Origin: Rhodocyclaceae bacterium
GTDB taxonomy: Bacteria; Pseudomonadota; Gammaproteobacteria; Burkholderiales; Rhodocyclaceae
DNA: 64,000 nt
NCBI GenBank assembly: GCA_019455325.1
Contig: JACFMQ010000014.1
Span: forward strand, 1 to 64,000
Direction: 5' to 3'
The translations under genes and the position numbers were made by a program. The notes under the pieces were generated by a model. The model worked only from the letters and a program-made list of their open reading frames with translations, was not told where the DNA came from and did not search any database. How positions within the stretch are numbered: position 1 is the stretch's first letter; every line of letters starts with the position of its first letter. This document shows, piece after piece, positions 7,039 to 19,537 of this stretch.

Positions 7039-7121
7039 GGCTAACGAATAGCGTTTATCCGCCGAAGCGAAGGCGTATGGAGAGGTGGCAGCATGATGTC
7101 GGCGGATAAACCTTGTTGGAC
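7039..7121 (-). repeat. attC site at the promoter-proximal end of the array
   Basis: Minus-strand reading: GTCCAAC (R'' box, 7115-7121), an 11-base arm TTTATCCGCCG, a ~35-base centre, the perfectly complementary arm CGGCGGATAAA, and GTTAGCC (R' box, 7039-7045). The 83-bp site has the strongest stem of the set. Its R'' box belongs to an earlier cassette that should lie to the right. No gene can be seen there, so the array is truncated at this point. Confidence 0.85.
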
Positions 7122-7627
7122 TGAAGCGCCGGTTGGCGGATGCTGTGGGGATTGTAAGGCGAGCGCTTCCAAAGTCAATCGTTTGGCATGGCTGCTGCGC
7201 GCGTTCGGCAAGTTGTCGGGGCGATGCGGCCGGCTTGTTGCAGAGAATCACCACCCATCCTGCCCCGGAGCATGCCTGGCCCGAGCCCAGAGCGAACGCC
7301 TCCGCGAGCCCAGCCTCCCTTGGCCCGAAGTCGCTCCGTCTCTGCACCTGCATCCGCTCACGGCGGCCCCCGCACTGGCGGAATGGCTGCTACCACCCGA
7401 AACACCCCCGTGCCGCAGCATGGGTAGCGGTGCCGCCCGAATTGCCCCACGCGCTGCATGAACGTCGCCACCGACTCGATCACGGCCGGCAAGGGCGGCG
7501 GCACGTCGAAGTGCCTGCCGGGCGCCGGCCAGCCCGGTGCGCTTCCTGCCGGCTACCGTATCGGCACGCATCCGGAACGTAAACACCAGATGGAATACGG
7601 CGCCGGCAGCACCTCGCGCCCCTACGC
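7122..7627. other. Gene-poor junction between cassette array and fecR-like gene
   Basis: Half a kilobase with no convincing intact gene. It should contain the broken end of the cassette array and the original downstream flank of the anti-sigma gene. GC content rises toward the right, so the foreign/chromosomal junction probably lies within it. I found no integrase and no recognisable attI site. The only coding trace is the short minus-strand fragment at 7358-7552. Confidence 0.5.
7358..7552 (-). pseudogene. Possible IS91-type transposase C-terminal remnant
   Basis: A minus-strand frame, open from a stop at 7553-7555 to a TGA at 7358-7360, reads HFDVPPPLPAVIESVATF followed by MQRVGQFGRHRYPCCGTGVF. 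The pattern of a Pro-rich linker, a helix and a C-x-C/CGTG zinc-like end resembles the C-termini of some IS91-family transposases. There is no start codon and the rest of the element is missing. The assignment rests on memory of the family and is uncertain. Confidence 0.3.
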
Positions 7628-8524
7628 TCAACGCGCCAGAATATCCACGCTGCCGTCGGCTTTGCGCTCGACCGCAACCGGCAGGATGCCGGGAAGCAGA
7701 TCGAGCAGTTGCTCGGTGTTGTCGCTGGCGAACACGCCGGAAACCTGCAGGGCGGCGACATGCTGCCCGTGGATGCGGATTGCCTGGCCGCGATAGCGCT
7801 GAATCTCGGCAGCGGCTTCGCGCAGCGGCGTGTTCTGGAAGACCAATTCGCCCTTTTGCCACGCGGCGCCGCGCTCCGTGTCGAATCCACCGACGGACGG
7901 CCCCCCCTGCCCCGCGCCGCCGCCCGCATCGGCCGGAACGCCGGCCCGCTGACCGGCCTGCAGCAGAATCCGCGCATCGTCGGCGCCACCGTCGCGCCAG
8001 ACGGCAACCCGGCCTTCATACACCGAGACCTCGGTGATCCCGGGCTTGCGCCAGACGTCGAAGCGGGTGCCGACGACGCGCACCCTGGCGCTGCCGGCGG
8101 CAACCTCGAACGGCCGCCAGGCGGAGGGGCTGACGCTGAACTGCGCCCTGCCCTGTTCGAGGCCGACGCGGCGCGTGCGCAAATGCCAGGCGACGGTGAG
8201 CCGGGTTGCGGTGTCCAGCGTCAATTCGCTGCCGTCCGCCAGGCGGACGACCTCGCGCTGGCCCACCCGGGTGGCGTGGGTTTCGCTGCGCCAGGCGGGG
8301 TCGGCCCACCACAGCCCGGCCAGCAGCGCGACGGCAAGCGCGCCGCCGGCCTGCCCGGCGGTGCGCTTGCGTCCGGCCCGCGCCGGCGGAATGGGGAAGT
8401 GCGCCTGCAGCGCGGCGCGGTGATCGTCTAGCGCGCGTTCGACCGGCGGCGTTCCGCCGACGCCGGCCGCCGGCCATTCGTCTCCGGTCGGCACGGCCGC
8501 TCTTGCCGGGGCGCGTCGCTGCAT
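7628..8524 (-). CDS. FecR-like anti-sigma factor / signal transducer
   Basis: A 298-aa inner-membrane regulator that passes the receptor signal to an ECF sigma factor. It has a short N-terminal cytoplasmic part (about 55 residues), one membrane helix (ALAVALLAGLWW), and a periplasmic FecR domain with VVGTRFDV and VYEGRVAV. A C-terminal STN-like/DUF4974-type region (LREAAAEIQRY...) would contact the receptor's STN domain. The usual N-terminal W-rich DUF4880 anti-sigma segment is not evident, so the cytoplasmic domain is short or divergent. The ATG at 8522-8524 lies 5 bp after the sigma stop, so the two are co-transcribed. The receptor gene normally next in line is displaced about 5 kb by the cassette/IS island. 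Confidence 0.88.
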   Translation of the reverse strand: MQRRAPARAAVPTGDEWPAAGVGGTPPVERALDDHRAALQAHFPIPPARAGRKRTAGQAGGALAVALLAGLWWADPAWRSETHATRVGQREVVRLADGSELTLDTATRLTVAWHLRTRRVGLEQGRAQFSVSPSAWRPFEVAAGSARVRVVGTRFDVWRKPGITEVSVYEGRVAVWRDGGADDARILLQAGQRAGVPADAGGGAGQGGPSVGGFDTERGAAWQKGELVFQNTPLREAAAEIQRYRGQAIRIHGQHVAALQVSGVFASDNTEQLLDLLPGILPVAVERKADGSVDILAR

Positions 8525-8529
8525 GCCTC

Positions 8530-9132
8530 TCAGCCCGCCGTGTCGTCGGACGGCGATGCGCCGGCGAGGGTTTCCGACAGCGCGTAGCGGCAGCAGGCGA
8601 TGCCGATGCGGATGTGCTTTTCCACCGTCTTCGGCGAGATGCCGAGGTATTCGGCAACCCTGGGCTGCGTCCATTCGTGAATCTTGTGCAGCACAAACAC
8701 GTCGCGGCAGCGCGGCGGCAGCGATTCGACGGCCTGGATCAGCAGGGTGAATTGCTGGCGGGCGTAACAGCGGCGATCCGGCTCGGCCTCGCCGGCGGCG
8801 GCGTATTCGAGATATTCCGGGCAATCGTCGCCGGCGCTCGCCAGCCGCCGCCACAGCGCCTCGCTGCGCAGGTTGTCGATGGCGCGGCGCTTGCTGAGGG
8901 TGCGCAGGAAGGCGAGCGGCACCCGCAGGTCGGCCGCCGATTCGTGCCCGCGCAGCAGTTGCAGGCAGACTTCGTGCACCGCCTCGCGTGCCAGATCGCG
9001 GGTCTGATGGGCGCTCCCCGATGCCGCCGCCCCGTCCCGGCGCCGGAGCACGCCGCTCGCATGGCGGACCAGTTCATCGTAGTGACGGACCAGGAGATCG
9101 GTGAGCGACAGAGGCTTGCCCTGTGGAAACAT
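8530..9132 (-). CDS. ECF-type (FecI-like) RNA polymerase sigma factor
   Basis: A 200-aa ECF sigma factor with region 2 at about residues 10-85 (LVRHYDELVRHA, ending RRAIDNLRSEA) and region 4 at about 130-185 (AVESLPPRCRDVFVLHKI followed by the helix-turn-helix VAEYLGISPKTVEKHI). This is the FecI/iron-starvation class, which activates a siderophore receptor gene when its FecR partner signals. I start it at the ATG at 9130-9132. It is followed after 5 bp by the anti-sigma gene. The target is presumably the receptor at 17-2410, now separated from it. Confidence 0.9.
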   Translation of the reverse strand: MFPQGKPLSLTDLLVRHYDELVRHASGVLRRRDGAAASGSAHQTRDLAREAVHEVCLQLLRGHESAADLRVPLAFLRTLSKRRAIDNLRSEALWRRLASAGDDCPEYLEYAAAGEAEPDRRCYARQQFTLLIQAVESLPPRCRDVFVLHKIHEWTQPRVAEYLGISPKTVEKHIRIGIACCRYALSETLAGASPSDDTAG

Positions 9133-9249
9133 GGCAGCGAAAGCGAACGAATGGAAAGCGCGGAGTATAGCAACGATGGAGAATGATTCCCAATAACAAT
9201 CGGCGCTCCGCCTCGGCCGGCGGCCGTGCGCCTGCCGCATTTGCGCTAG

Positions 9250-9445
9250 AATGCGCCCCGTCACTGGGGAGTAGCCACCCGCCGAAGTCGTACCGCGAGC
9301 GGGGCCTGCGTCAACACACTTGTCCGTCAGGGCATGGCGCAGGCGGTCGTGGAGCCGCACGGGTTCCGCGCATCCGGCAAGACCTTTGACCGCGCTGTCG
9401 CCGCCGGGGCCGGGGGACAGCACGGTCATCGGTCATGGATTCGGC
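9250..9445 (+). promoter_or_regulatory. yybP-ykoY manganese riboswitch
   Basis: The leader before the GDT1-family gene contains the invariant GGGGAGTAGC segment (about 9267) and, about 120 bases later, ACCTTTGACC (about 9384), the two conserved blocks of the Mn2+-sensing yybP-ykoY RNA. GC-rich helices lie between them. A variable stem (CCGCCGGGGCCGGGGG region) before the start codon could be the expression platform. Family knowledge: this RNA turns on Mn2+ exporters when manganese is high. The downstream gene is exactly such an exporter, which strengthens the call. Boundaries are approximate. Confidence 0.8.
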
Positions 9446-9460
9446 CCCCGGAGCATTCCT

Positions 9461-10036
9461 TTGGACGCCTTCCTCGTTTCCACCGGCATCGTCGCCCTCG
9501 CCGAAATCGGCGACAAGACGCAGTTGCTCGCCTTCATCCTCGCTGCCCGCTTCCGCAAGAAGACGCCGATCGTCCTCGGCATCCTCGTCGCCACGCTGCT
9601 CAATCACGGCTTCGCCGGCGCGCTCGGCGCCTGGCTGACCTCGCTGGCCAGCCCGCAGACGATGCGCTGGATTCTCGGCGCCTCCTTCGTCGGCATGGCC
9701 GTCTGGACGCTGATTCCCGACAAGTTCGACGAGAGCGAGGCGAAGTTCGCCCGGCTCGGCGTCTTCGGCACCACGCTGATCGCCTTCTTCCTCGCCGAGA
9801 TGGGCGACAAGACGCAGATCGCCACGGTCGCGCTGGCCGCGCAGTATCGGGATTTCGTTCCGGTCGTCGTCGGCACCACACTCGGCATGATGATCGCCAA
9901 CGTGCCGGCGGTGCTGCTCGGCGACCGCATCGCGCACCGCATGCCGGTGCGCCTGGTGCACGGCGTCGCCGCCGCGATCTTCCTCGCCCTCGGGCTGGCC
10001 ACGCTGGCCGGCGTTGGCGAGGCCTTCGGCTTCTGA
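9461..10036 (+). CDS. GDT1/UPF0016 (TMEM165) family manganese exporter
   Basis: A 191-aa, six-helix membrane protein with the two family signatures E-x-G-D-K-T-Q, once near residue 14 (AEIGDKTQLLA) and again near 106 (AEMGDKTQIAT). They form the paired cation-binding motifs. Related bacterial proteins (MneA type) export Mn2+. The start is TTG at 9461 with GGAG seven bases upstream; no ATG is available in frame nearby. It sits directly behind the manganese riboswitch. It is convergent with alr, 4 bp apart. Confidence 0.92.
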   Translation: MDAFLVSTGIVALAEIGDKTQLLAFILAARFRKKTPIVLGILVATLLNHGFAGALGAWLTSLASPQTMRWILGASFVGMAVWTLIPDKFDESEAKFARLGVFGTTLIAFFLAEMGDKTQIATVALAAQYRDFVPVVVGTTLGMMIANVPAVLLGDRIAHRMPVRLVHGVAAAIFLALGLATLAGVGEAFGF

Positions 10037-10040
10037 GACG

Positions 10041-11111
10041 TCAGACCACCGTCACCGGCACCCGCTTCGCCAGCGCGCAGAACAGCTCGTAGCTGATGGT
10101 GCCGGCGGCGGCCGCCACCTCGTCGGCGGGCAGGCCCTCGCCCCACAGCGTCACCGGCGTGCCGACGCCGGCTTCGCGCAGGTCGGTCAGGTCGACGGCC
10201 AGCATGTCCATCGACACGCGGCCGACGATGCGCGTGCGCCGGCCGCCGACCAGCACCGGCGTGCCGGTCGGCGCGTGCCGCGGATAGCCGTCGGCGTAGC
10301 CGCAGGCGACGACGCCGACGCGCGTCTCGCGCCCGGCGGTGAACAGCCCGCCGTAGCCGACGCGCTCGCCGGCGGAGAGCGTCTGCACGGCGATGATCTC
10401 GCTCGCCAGCGTCATCGCCGGCCGGAGGCCGAGCGACTCGGCGCTCTCATCGGCGAACGGGCTGCCGCCGTAGAGCATGATTCCCGGCCGCACCCAGTCG
10501 CGGCCGGTCTGCGGATGGCGCAGGATGGCCGCCGAATTGGCCAGCGACACCGGCCCGCGCCATTCGCCGGCCATCGCCCGGAAGCGCTGCAACTGCCAGT
10601 CGATGCCGCGCTCGCCGTCGGCTTCGGCGAAATGGCTCATCAGCGTCACCTCGCTCACCGCCTTGTTCTTCGCCAGTTCGTCGCGCAGCGCGCCGAGCTG
10701 CTCGGGGCGAAAGCCGAGCCGGTTCATGCCGGTGTTGAGCTTCACGTAGACCGGCACGCGCAGCGGCAGGCCGGCCTGGCGCAGCAACTGCAACTGGTCG
10801 AGGCGGTGAACGACCAGCGACAGCCGGTGCTCGGCGACGAGTTCGAGGTCCTCGGCCGTGAAGAAGCCTTCGAGCAGCAGGATCGGCTGGCGGACGCCGG
10901 CCTGGCGCAGCGCCACCGCCTCGGCGAGGTCGAGCAGCGCGAAGCCGTCGGCGGCCTCGGCCAGCGCGTCGGCGGCGTTCAAGAGGCCGTGGCCGTAGGC
11001 ATTGGCCTTGACCACCGCCCAGGCGCGGGCGCCGGGAACGCGGGCCTTGGCGAGCAGGTAGTTGTGCAGCAGCGCATCGCGGTCGATGCGGGCGCGGATC
11101 GGACGTGGCAT
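10041..11111 (-). CDS. alr: Alanine racemase
   Basis: A PLP-dependent enzyme making D-alanine for peptidoglycan. The 356-aa sequence has the PLP-lysine motif VVKANAYGHG near residue 34, the conserved KLNTGMNRLGF, the catalytic tyrosine region VGYGGLF and a C-terminal beta-domain with RIVGRVSMDM. Length is normal for the family. The start ATG shares one base with the stop of the upstream LysR gene (TGATG), implying translational coupling. Confidence 0.96.
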   Translation of the reverse strand: MPRPIRARIDRDALLHNYLLAKARVPGARAWAVVKANAYGHGLLNAADALAEAADGFALLDLAEAVALRQAGVRQPILLLEGFFTAEDLELVAEHRLSLVVHRLDQLQLLRQAGLPLRVPVYVKLNTGMNRLGFRPEQLGALRDELAKNKAVSEVTLMSHFAEADGERGIDWQLQRFRAMAGEWRGPVSLANSAAILRHPQTGRDWVRPGIMLYGGSPFADESAESLGLRPAMTLASEIIAVQTLSAGERVGYGGLFTAGRETRVGVVACGYADGYPRHAPTGTPVLVGGRRTRIVGRVSMDMLAVDLTDLREAGVGTPVTLWGEGLPADEVAAAAGTISYELFCALAKRVPVTVV

Positions 11112-12013
11112 CAGGCGGCAAGCTCCCGCAGGCGGCGTTTGGCGAATTCCATGAAGGTGGCGACGACGCGCGAGCGGAAGCGTTCCTTCGGGCAGATCAG
11201 CGACAGGCGGCGGATCAGCGGCGGCGACAGCGGGATGGCGACCAGGCTGCCGAGCTGCAGCTCGCGGCCGACGCTGGCGCGCGAGACGACGGCGAAGCCG
11301 AGGCCGGTGCAGGCGACGCCCTTCAGCGCCTCCAGGCTGCCCAGCTCCATCAGCGTCTTCAGCTTGTCCGGCGGCACGCCGGCGCTGCGGAAGTAGGCGT
11401 CGGTGACTTCGCGCGTGCCGGAGCCCGGTTCGCGCGAGATGAATTCGTATTCGAGCAGCGCGCGCGGCGTCACCGAGGCCATGCCGTTCAGCGGATAGTC
11501 GGGCGCGCAGATGACCTGCAGCTCGTCGTCGCAGCAGGGTTCGCCGAGCAGATTGGGCAGCCGGGGCTGCGACTCGATCAGGCCGACGTCGAGCGAGTGC
11601 TCGGCGACGCGCGTCTCGATGCTCTCCGAGTTGGCGACGGTCAGCCGCGCCCGCACCTGCGGGTAGAGCGAATTGAACTCGCCGAGGATGCGCGGCAGCA
11701 TGAACTCGGCGATCGTCGTGCTGGCGCCGACCATCAGCGGCCCGCGCATCTGGCCGGTCATCTCGGCGAGCCGCGTCTCCATCTCGGTAGAGAGACCGAG
11801 GATCTTCTCGGCGTATTCGCAGACCAGCTCGCCGGCCGGCGTCAGCGCGATGCGGCCGTGACCGCGCTCGAACAGCCGGGTGTTGAACTGCTCCTCCAGT
11901 TGCTTGATCTGGAAGGTCACGGCCGGCTGCGTCATGAACAGCGCCTCGGCGGCCTTGGTGAAGCTGAGGTGCCGGGCGACCGCATGGAACACCTGCAGGC
12001 GACGGTCAGCCAT
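11111..12013 (-). CDS. LysR-family transcriptional regulator
   Basis: A 300-aa LTTR with an N-terminal winged helix-turn-helix (residues 1-60: VFHAVARHLSFTKAAEALF, then MTQPAVTFQIKQLEEQFNTR) and a two-subdomain periplasmic-binding-like effector region (about 90-295). It resembles CysB/CbbR-like regulators in general form. The effector is unknown. It is coupled to alr by a TGATG overlap and is divergent from the lplT-like gene across 158 bp, so the shared intergenic region is the likely control site. Confidence 0.93.
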   Translation of the reverse strand: MADRRLQVFHAVARHLSFTKAAEALFMTQPAVTFQIKQLEEQFNTRLFERGHGRIALTPAGELVCEYAEKILGLSTEMETRLAEMTGQMRGPLMVGASTTIAEFMLPRILGEFNSLYPQVRARLTVANSESIETRVAEHSLDVGLIESQPRLPNLLGEPCCDDELQVICAPDYPLNGMASVTPRALLEYEFISREPGSGTREVTDAYFRSAGVPPDKLKTLMELGSLEALKGVACTGLGFAVVSRASVGRELQLGSLVAIPLSPPLIRRLSLICPKERFRSRVVATFMEFAKRRLRELAA

Positions 12014-12171
12014 AAAAAAACGGTCTCCGCATATACATGGGCTCTATTCAAGCACATCCGCCGCGCCTTGGGCATCCTTCGCCCGCCAGCCCCGCTGCGT
12101 CAACGCGGCCGCCGGAGCTTTCGTGGTATAAACCCGCGACCCGCAAACAGGCAACCAGAAGAACCGACACG

Positions 12172-13440
12172 ATGCCCTTCGGCTTCTACATCATCATGGC
12201 GGCGCAGTTCTTTTCCGCGCTCGCCGACAACGCCCTGCTCATCGCCGCCATCTACGCCCTGCGCGAACTGCAGGCACCGGCCGAATACGAGCCGCTGCTG
12301 AAGACCTTCTTCACCGTCTCCTACGTCGCGCTCGCCGCCTTCGTCGGCGCCTTCGCCGACTCGATGCCGAAGTGGAAGGTGATGTTCGTCAGCAACACGA
12401 TCAAGATCGTCGGCTGCGCGATGATGTTCTTCATGGTCCATCCGCTGATCGCCTACGCCGTCGTCGGGCTGGGCGCCGCCGCCTACTCGCCGGCCAAGTA
12501 CGGCATCCTCACCGAATACCTGCCGCATCGCCTGCTCGTCGTCGCCAACGGCTGGATCGAGGGGCTCACCGTCGGCGCCATCATCCTCGGCGTCGTCCTC
12601 GGCGGCGCGCTGATCAAGCCGGAGGTGGCGCAGGTCCTGCTCGCCTTCGACTTCCCGCTGATCGACACCGGCGTCGACACCACCGGCAGGATGGTCGTCG
12701 CCATCGTCGGCGGCCTCTACCTGATCGCCGCCCTCTTCAACCTCTACGTGCCCGACACCGGCGTCGACCACAAGCCGCTGAAGAAGAACCCGTGGTATCT
12801 GGTGCACGAGTTCAGCCACTGCGTGAAGCTGCTCTGGCGCGACAAGCTCGGCCAGATCTCGCTCGCCGTCACCACGCTGTTCTGGGGCGCCGGCGCCACG
12901 CTGCAGTTCATCGTCATCAAGTGGGCCGAGGTGGCGCTCCACCTCGACCTCTCCAAATCCTCGATGCTGCAGGGCGTCGTCGCCATCGGCGTGGCCGCCG
13001 GCTCGGTCTTCGCCGCCCGGCTGATCACGCTCAGGAAATCGGTCAGGGTCATTCCGCTCGGCATCGCCATGGGCCTCATCGTGCTGATCATGAACTTCGC
13101 GCGCGACATGTGGCTGGCCGTGCCGCTGCTGATCCTCATCGGCGCCCTCTCCGGCTTCTTCGTCGTGCCGATGAACGCGCTCCTGCAGCACCGCGGCCAC
13201 ATCCTGATGGGCGCCGGCCACTCGATCGCCGTGCAGAACTTCAACGAAAACCTCTCCATCCTGGTGATGACCGGCCTCTATTTCGCGATGATCCGCGCCG
13301 ACCTGTCGATCTACTGGGTGATCACGCTGTTCGGCCTGTTCGTCAGCGGCACCATGTACCTCGTCAAGCGCCGGCACGAGCAGAACCAGCGCGAGCACGA
13401 CGACGTCATCCACCTCGACGACAGCGGCGCCCGCCACTGA
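12172..13440 (+). CDS. lplT: Lysophospholipid transporter LplT (MFS)
   Basis: A 422-aa, roughly 12-helix MFS transporter. The sequence MAAQFFSALADNALLIAAIY and the conserved SPAKYGILTEYLPHRLLVVANGW-type block are typical of LplT, which flips lysophospholipids into the cytoplasm for re-acylation. The start is ATG 12172, in frame after a longer non-coding extension. It is slightly longer than the E. coli protein (about 397 aa), and no acyltransferase (aas) gene follows it here. A regulatory or unrelated role for the extra residues is not evident. Confidence 0.88.
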   Translation: MPFGFYIIMAAQFFSALADNALLIAAIYALRELQAPAEYEPLLKTFFTVSYVALAAFVGAFADSMPKWKVMFVSNTIKIVGCAMMFFMVHPLIAYAVVGLGAAAYSPAKYGILTEYLPHRLLVVANGWIEGLTVGAIILGVVLGGALIKPEVAQVLLAFDFPLIDTGVDTTGRMVVAIVGGLYLIAALFNLYVPDTGVDHKPLKKNPWYLVHEFSHCVKLLWRDKLGQISLAVTTLFWGAGATLQFIVIKWAEVALHLDLSKSSMLQGVVAIGVAAGSVFAARLITLRKSVRVIPLGIAMGLIVLIMNFARDMWLAVPLLILIGALSGFFVVPMNALLQHRGHILMGAGHSIAVQNFNENLSILVMTGLYFAMIRADLSIYWVITLFGLFVSGTMYLVKRRHEQNQREHDDVIHLDDSGARH

Positions 13441-13651
13441 TCCCGTCGCGCCCGCCGGCCGGCGGGCCATATCCATATCAGGAACAAGTCGTTCCGGCGC
13501 CGTGCGCGGCCGACTAAGCTTTTCTCCACGGTCCGGCAAGGCAGCGCCGCCGCCCCTCCGGCGCGGGCGCATCGGGTCACGGCCGCTTCACGCGGCGGTC
13601 ACGAACGCCTGCCAGCATTCTGCCGTTACCGGCCGGAAAGGAGAGTGCCCC

Positions 13652-13876
13652 ATGCGCGACCGCGATACCGTCTGCACCGCCTGCTTCCCCGAGGGCGCTC
13701 GCCCGCAGTGCCGCGTCTTCGCCGAGAGTTTCGCTGCGCTGACCATCTACAGCGGCCTGCACGCGGCCGGCAAGGCGCCGGCGATGTGCCAGGGCGAGGA
13801 CGGCCGCTTCCGCGTCTGCCACCAGCCGCCGGCCGCCGTCGTCGCCATGCCGCGGCTGCGCGCCTGCGCCGCCTGA
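13652..13876 (+). CDS. Small cysteine-containing unknown protein (74 aa)
   Basis: A 74-aa protein with a strong ribosome-binding site (GGAAAGGAG) before ATG 13652. It contains five or six cysteines, including C-x2-C (VCTACFPEG), suggesting metal or redox binding, but I recognise no family. It is convergent with the CYTH-CHAD gene three bases away. The good RBS and spacing support it being real. Confidence 0.55.
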   Translation: MRDRDTVCTACFPEGARPQCRVFAESFAALTIYSGLHAAGKAPAMCQGEDGRFRVCHQPPAAVVAMPRLRACAA

Positions 13877-13879
13877 GGC

Positions 13880-15370
13880 TCAGCGCCGCCGGTTCCGCGC
13901 CCGCCAGGGTGCGTCGGCGCCGAGGAAGGCGCGCAGCGCCGCCGGCAATCCTTCCCGCAGCAGCACCGCCTGCCCGGCCAGCCAGCCGCGCAGCAGGTCG
14001 GCGTCGGCCAGCCCGCGCCGCCCGGCGACGAAGGACTGCGCGAAATCGACGTCGTTCAGCCGGCCGAGCGTCTCCTGCAGGGCCGCCGCCTGCCCGAGAT
14101 AGCGGCGCAGCGCCTTCTTCGGATAGAGCGGCGCCAGGAATTCCAGCGCGTAGCGCAGATGCTTGGCGGCGATGCGCAGCCGATGGTGCGCCTCCGGCGC
14201 CGCCGCCAGGCCGGCGGCGAGACGGGCGGCGGCGCGCGCCTGCCGGCGCAGGCGGCGGGCGGCGAAGTCGGCCAGTGCGATCTCGTCGTCGCCGTCCGGC
14301 AGGGCGTGCAGCGCCGCCGCGAAAGCCAGCGCCAGGCGGCCGGAGACCGGCGCGGTGAAGGCGGCGCGGACTTCGCGCCGGGCGCGCGCACGCTGCCGTT
14401 CGATCTGCGCCGGCAGCGCGCGCAGGCCGCGATGCGCGGGAAAGGCGGCGAGCAGCGGCGGCAGCACCTCGCCGACGAAGACGTCGAGGTTGCGCGCCGC
14501 GCCCAGGCGCTGCGCGAAGTCGCGCCAGGCCGGCCGCCAGGCGGCGGCGAAGTCCGCCGGCAGCAGCGGCGCCCAGAAGCGCAGCGCCGAACGCAGCCGG
14601 CGCACGGCGACGCGCGCCTGGTGCACGAACTCCGGATCGTCGCCGGCGTGCGCGCCGGCCTCGTTGCGCAGTAGTTGGTCGAGGCAGTCGAAGGCGACGG
14701 CGCGGAAGGCGGCCAGCGGCGCCATGTCCGCGGCCAGCGGCGAAGCGCCGGCGCGCGCCGGCTGCGGCGACTCGCCGCGGAACAGGCGGTAGCCGCGCTC
14801 GGCCTTGCTCGCCGCCTCGGGGCGCAGCGGCAGATCCGCCTGCAGGGCCAGCGCCAGGTCGAAGAGCGCCGACGGCGGCCCGGCGAGCAGTTCCAGTTCG
14901 ACCTCGCAGATCGGCGCCGTGCGCTCGCCGTGGCGGATGCTGCCGCGGTCGAAGGCCAGCTCGACGCGCACGCCGGCCGCCGGTTCGAGCAGCCAGGCGC
15001 TGCGCCGGAAATCGGTGACGAAGGCCGGCTGCAGCGCCGGCCGCAGGCGCTCCAGGCGGCGGCGCAGGCGCTTGTCGTCCACGTGCGAAAAATCGAAGAC
15101 GCCCGGCTGGCTCGGCGCCTCCCACTCGCTGCGCCGCGCCAGCCCGCCGCTCGCCGGCTCGGCGCTCTTGACGGTGAGCAGCCAGCCGCGCGCATTGCGC
15201 CGGTGGCGCAGCGCGACGCCGGCGCGCAGCAGGTCGAGCCCGGGCGTGTCGTAGTAGACGTTGGCCAGGCGCTGCGTCGCCGGCTTCGCCGCGGCGAGCA
15301 GCGGGTGCCGGCGCAGCGCGGCAGCGGCGGCGGCAGGCAGGCTCAGCTTGAGTTCGGTTTCGACGGCCAT
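13880..15370 (-). CDS. CYTH-CHAD domain protein (inorganic triphosphatase family)
   Basis: A 496-aa protein. Residues 1-205 are a CYTH domain with the E-x-E-x-K signature at the N-terminus (MAVETELKLSLP) and the charged beta-tunnel strands. Such domains hydrolyse triphosphates. Residues ~225-490 are a CHAD domain, an alpha-helical polyphosphate-binding domain with its conserved His/Arg helices (FVHQARVAVRRLRSALRFW, HHRLRIAAKHLRYALEFL). I start at the ATG at 15368-15370, which places ETELKL correctly. An Ala-rich composition is normal at this GC. A role in polyphosphate metabolism is the family inference. Confidence 0.93.
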   Translation of the reverse strand: MAVETELKLSLPAAAAAALRRHPLLAAAKPATQRLANVYYDTPGLDLLRAGVALRHRRNARGWLLTVKSAEPASGGLARRSEWEAPSQPGVFDFSHVDDKRLRRRLERLRPALQPAFVTDFRRSAWLLEPAAGVRVELAFDRGSIRHGERTAPICEVELELLAGPPSALFDLALALQADLPLRPEAASKAERGYRLFRGESPQPARAGASPLAADMAPLAAFRAVAFDCLDQLLRNEAGAHAGDDPEFVHQARVAVRRLRSALRFWAPLLPADFAAAWRPAWRDFAQRLGAARNLDVFVGEVLPPLLAAFPAHRGLRALPAQIERQRARARREVRAAFTAPVSGRLALAFAAALHALPDGDDEIALADFAARRLRRQARAAARLAAGLAAAPEAHHRLRIAAKHLRYALEFLAPLYPKKALRRYLGQAAALQETLGRLNDVDFAQSFVAGRRGLADADLLRGWLAGQAVLLREGLPAALRAFLGADAPWRARNRRR

Positions 15371-15427
15371 GCGGGAAGACGGGAAGGCGGGTGGAAGCGC
15401 GATGATACCCACATCACCCGCCCGGGA

Positions 15428-19533
<4,106 letters not shown>

Positions 19534-19537
<4 letters not shown>

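Noticed and set aside
6817-7353. 178-codon minus-strand ORF crossing the attC at 7039-7121
   Set aside because: It overlaps the membrane-protein cassette and a recombination site, and its sequence has no domain character. It is probably a shadow.
7122-7627. Integron integrase or attI site
   Set aside because: I looked for a tyrosine-recombinase gene and an attI-like region beside the last attC and saw neither.
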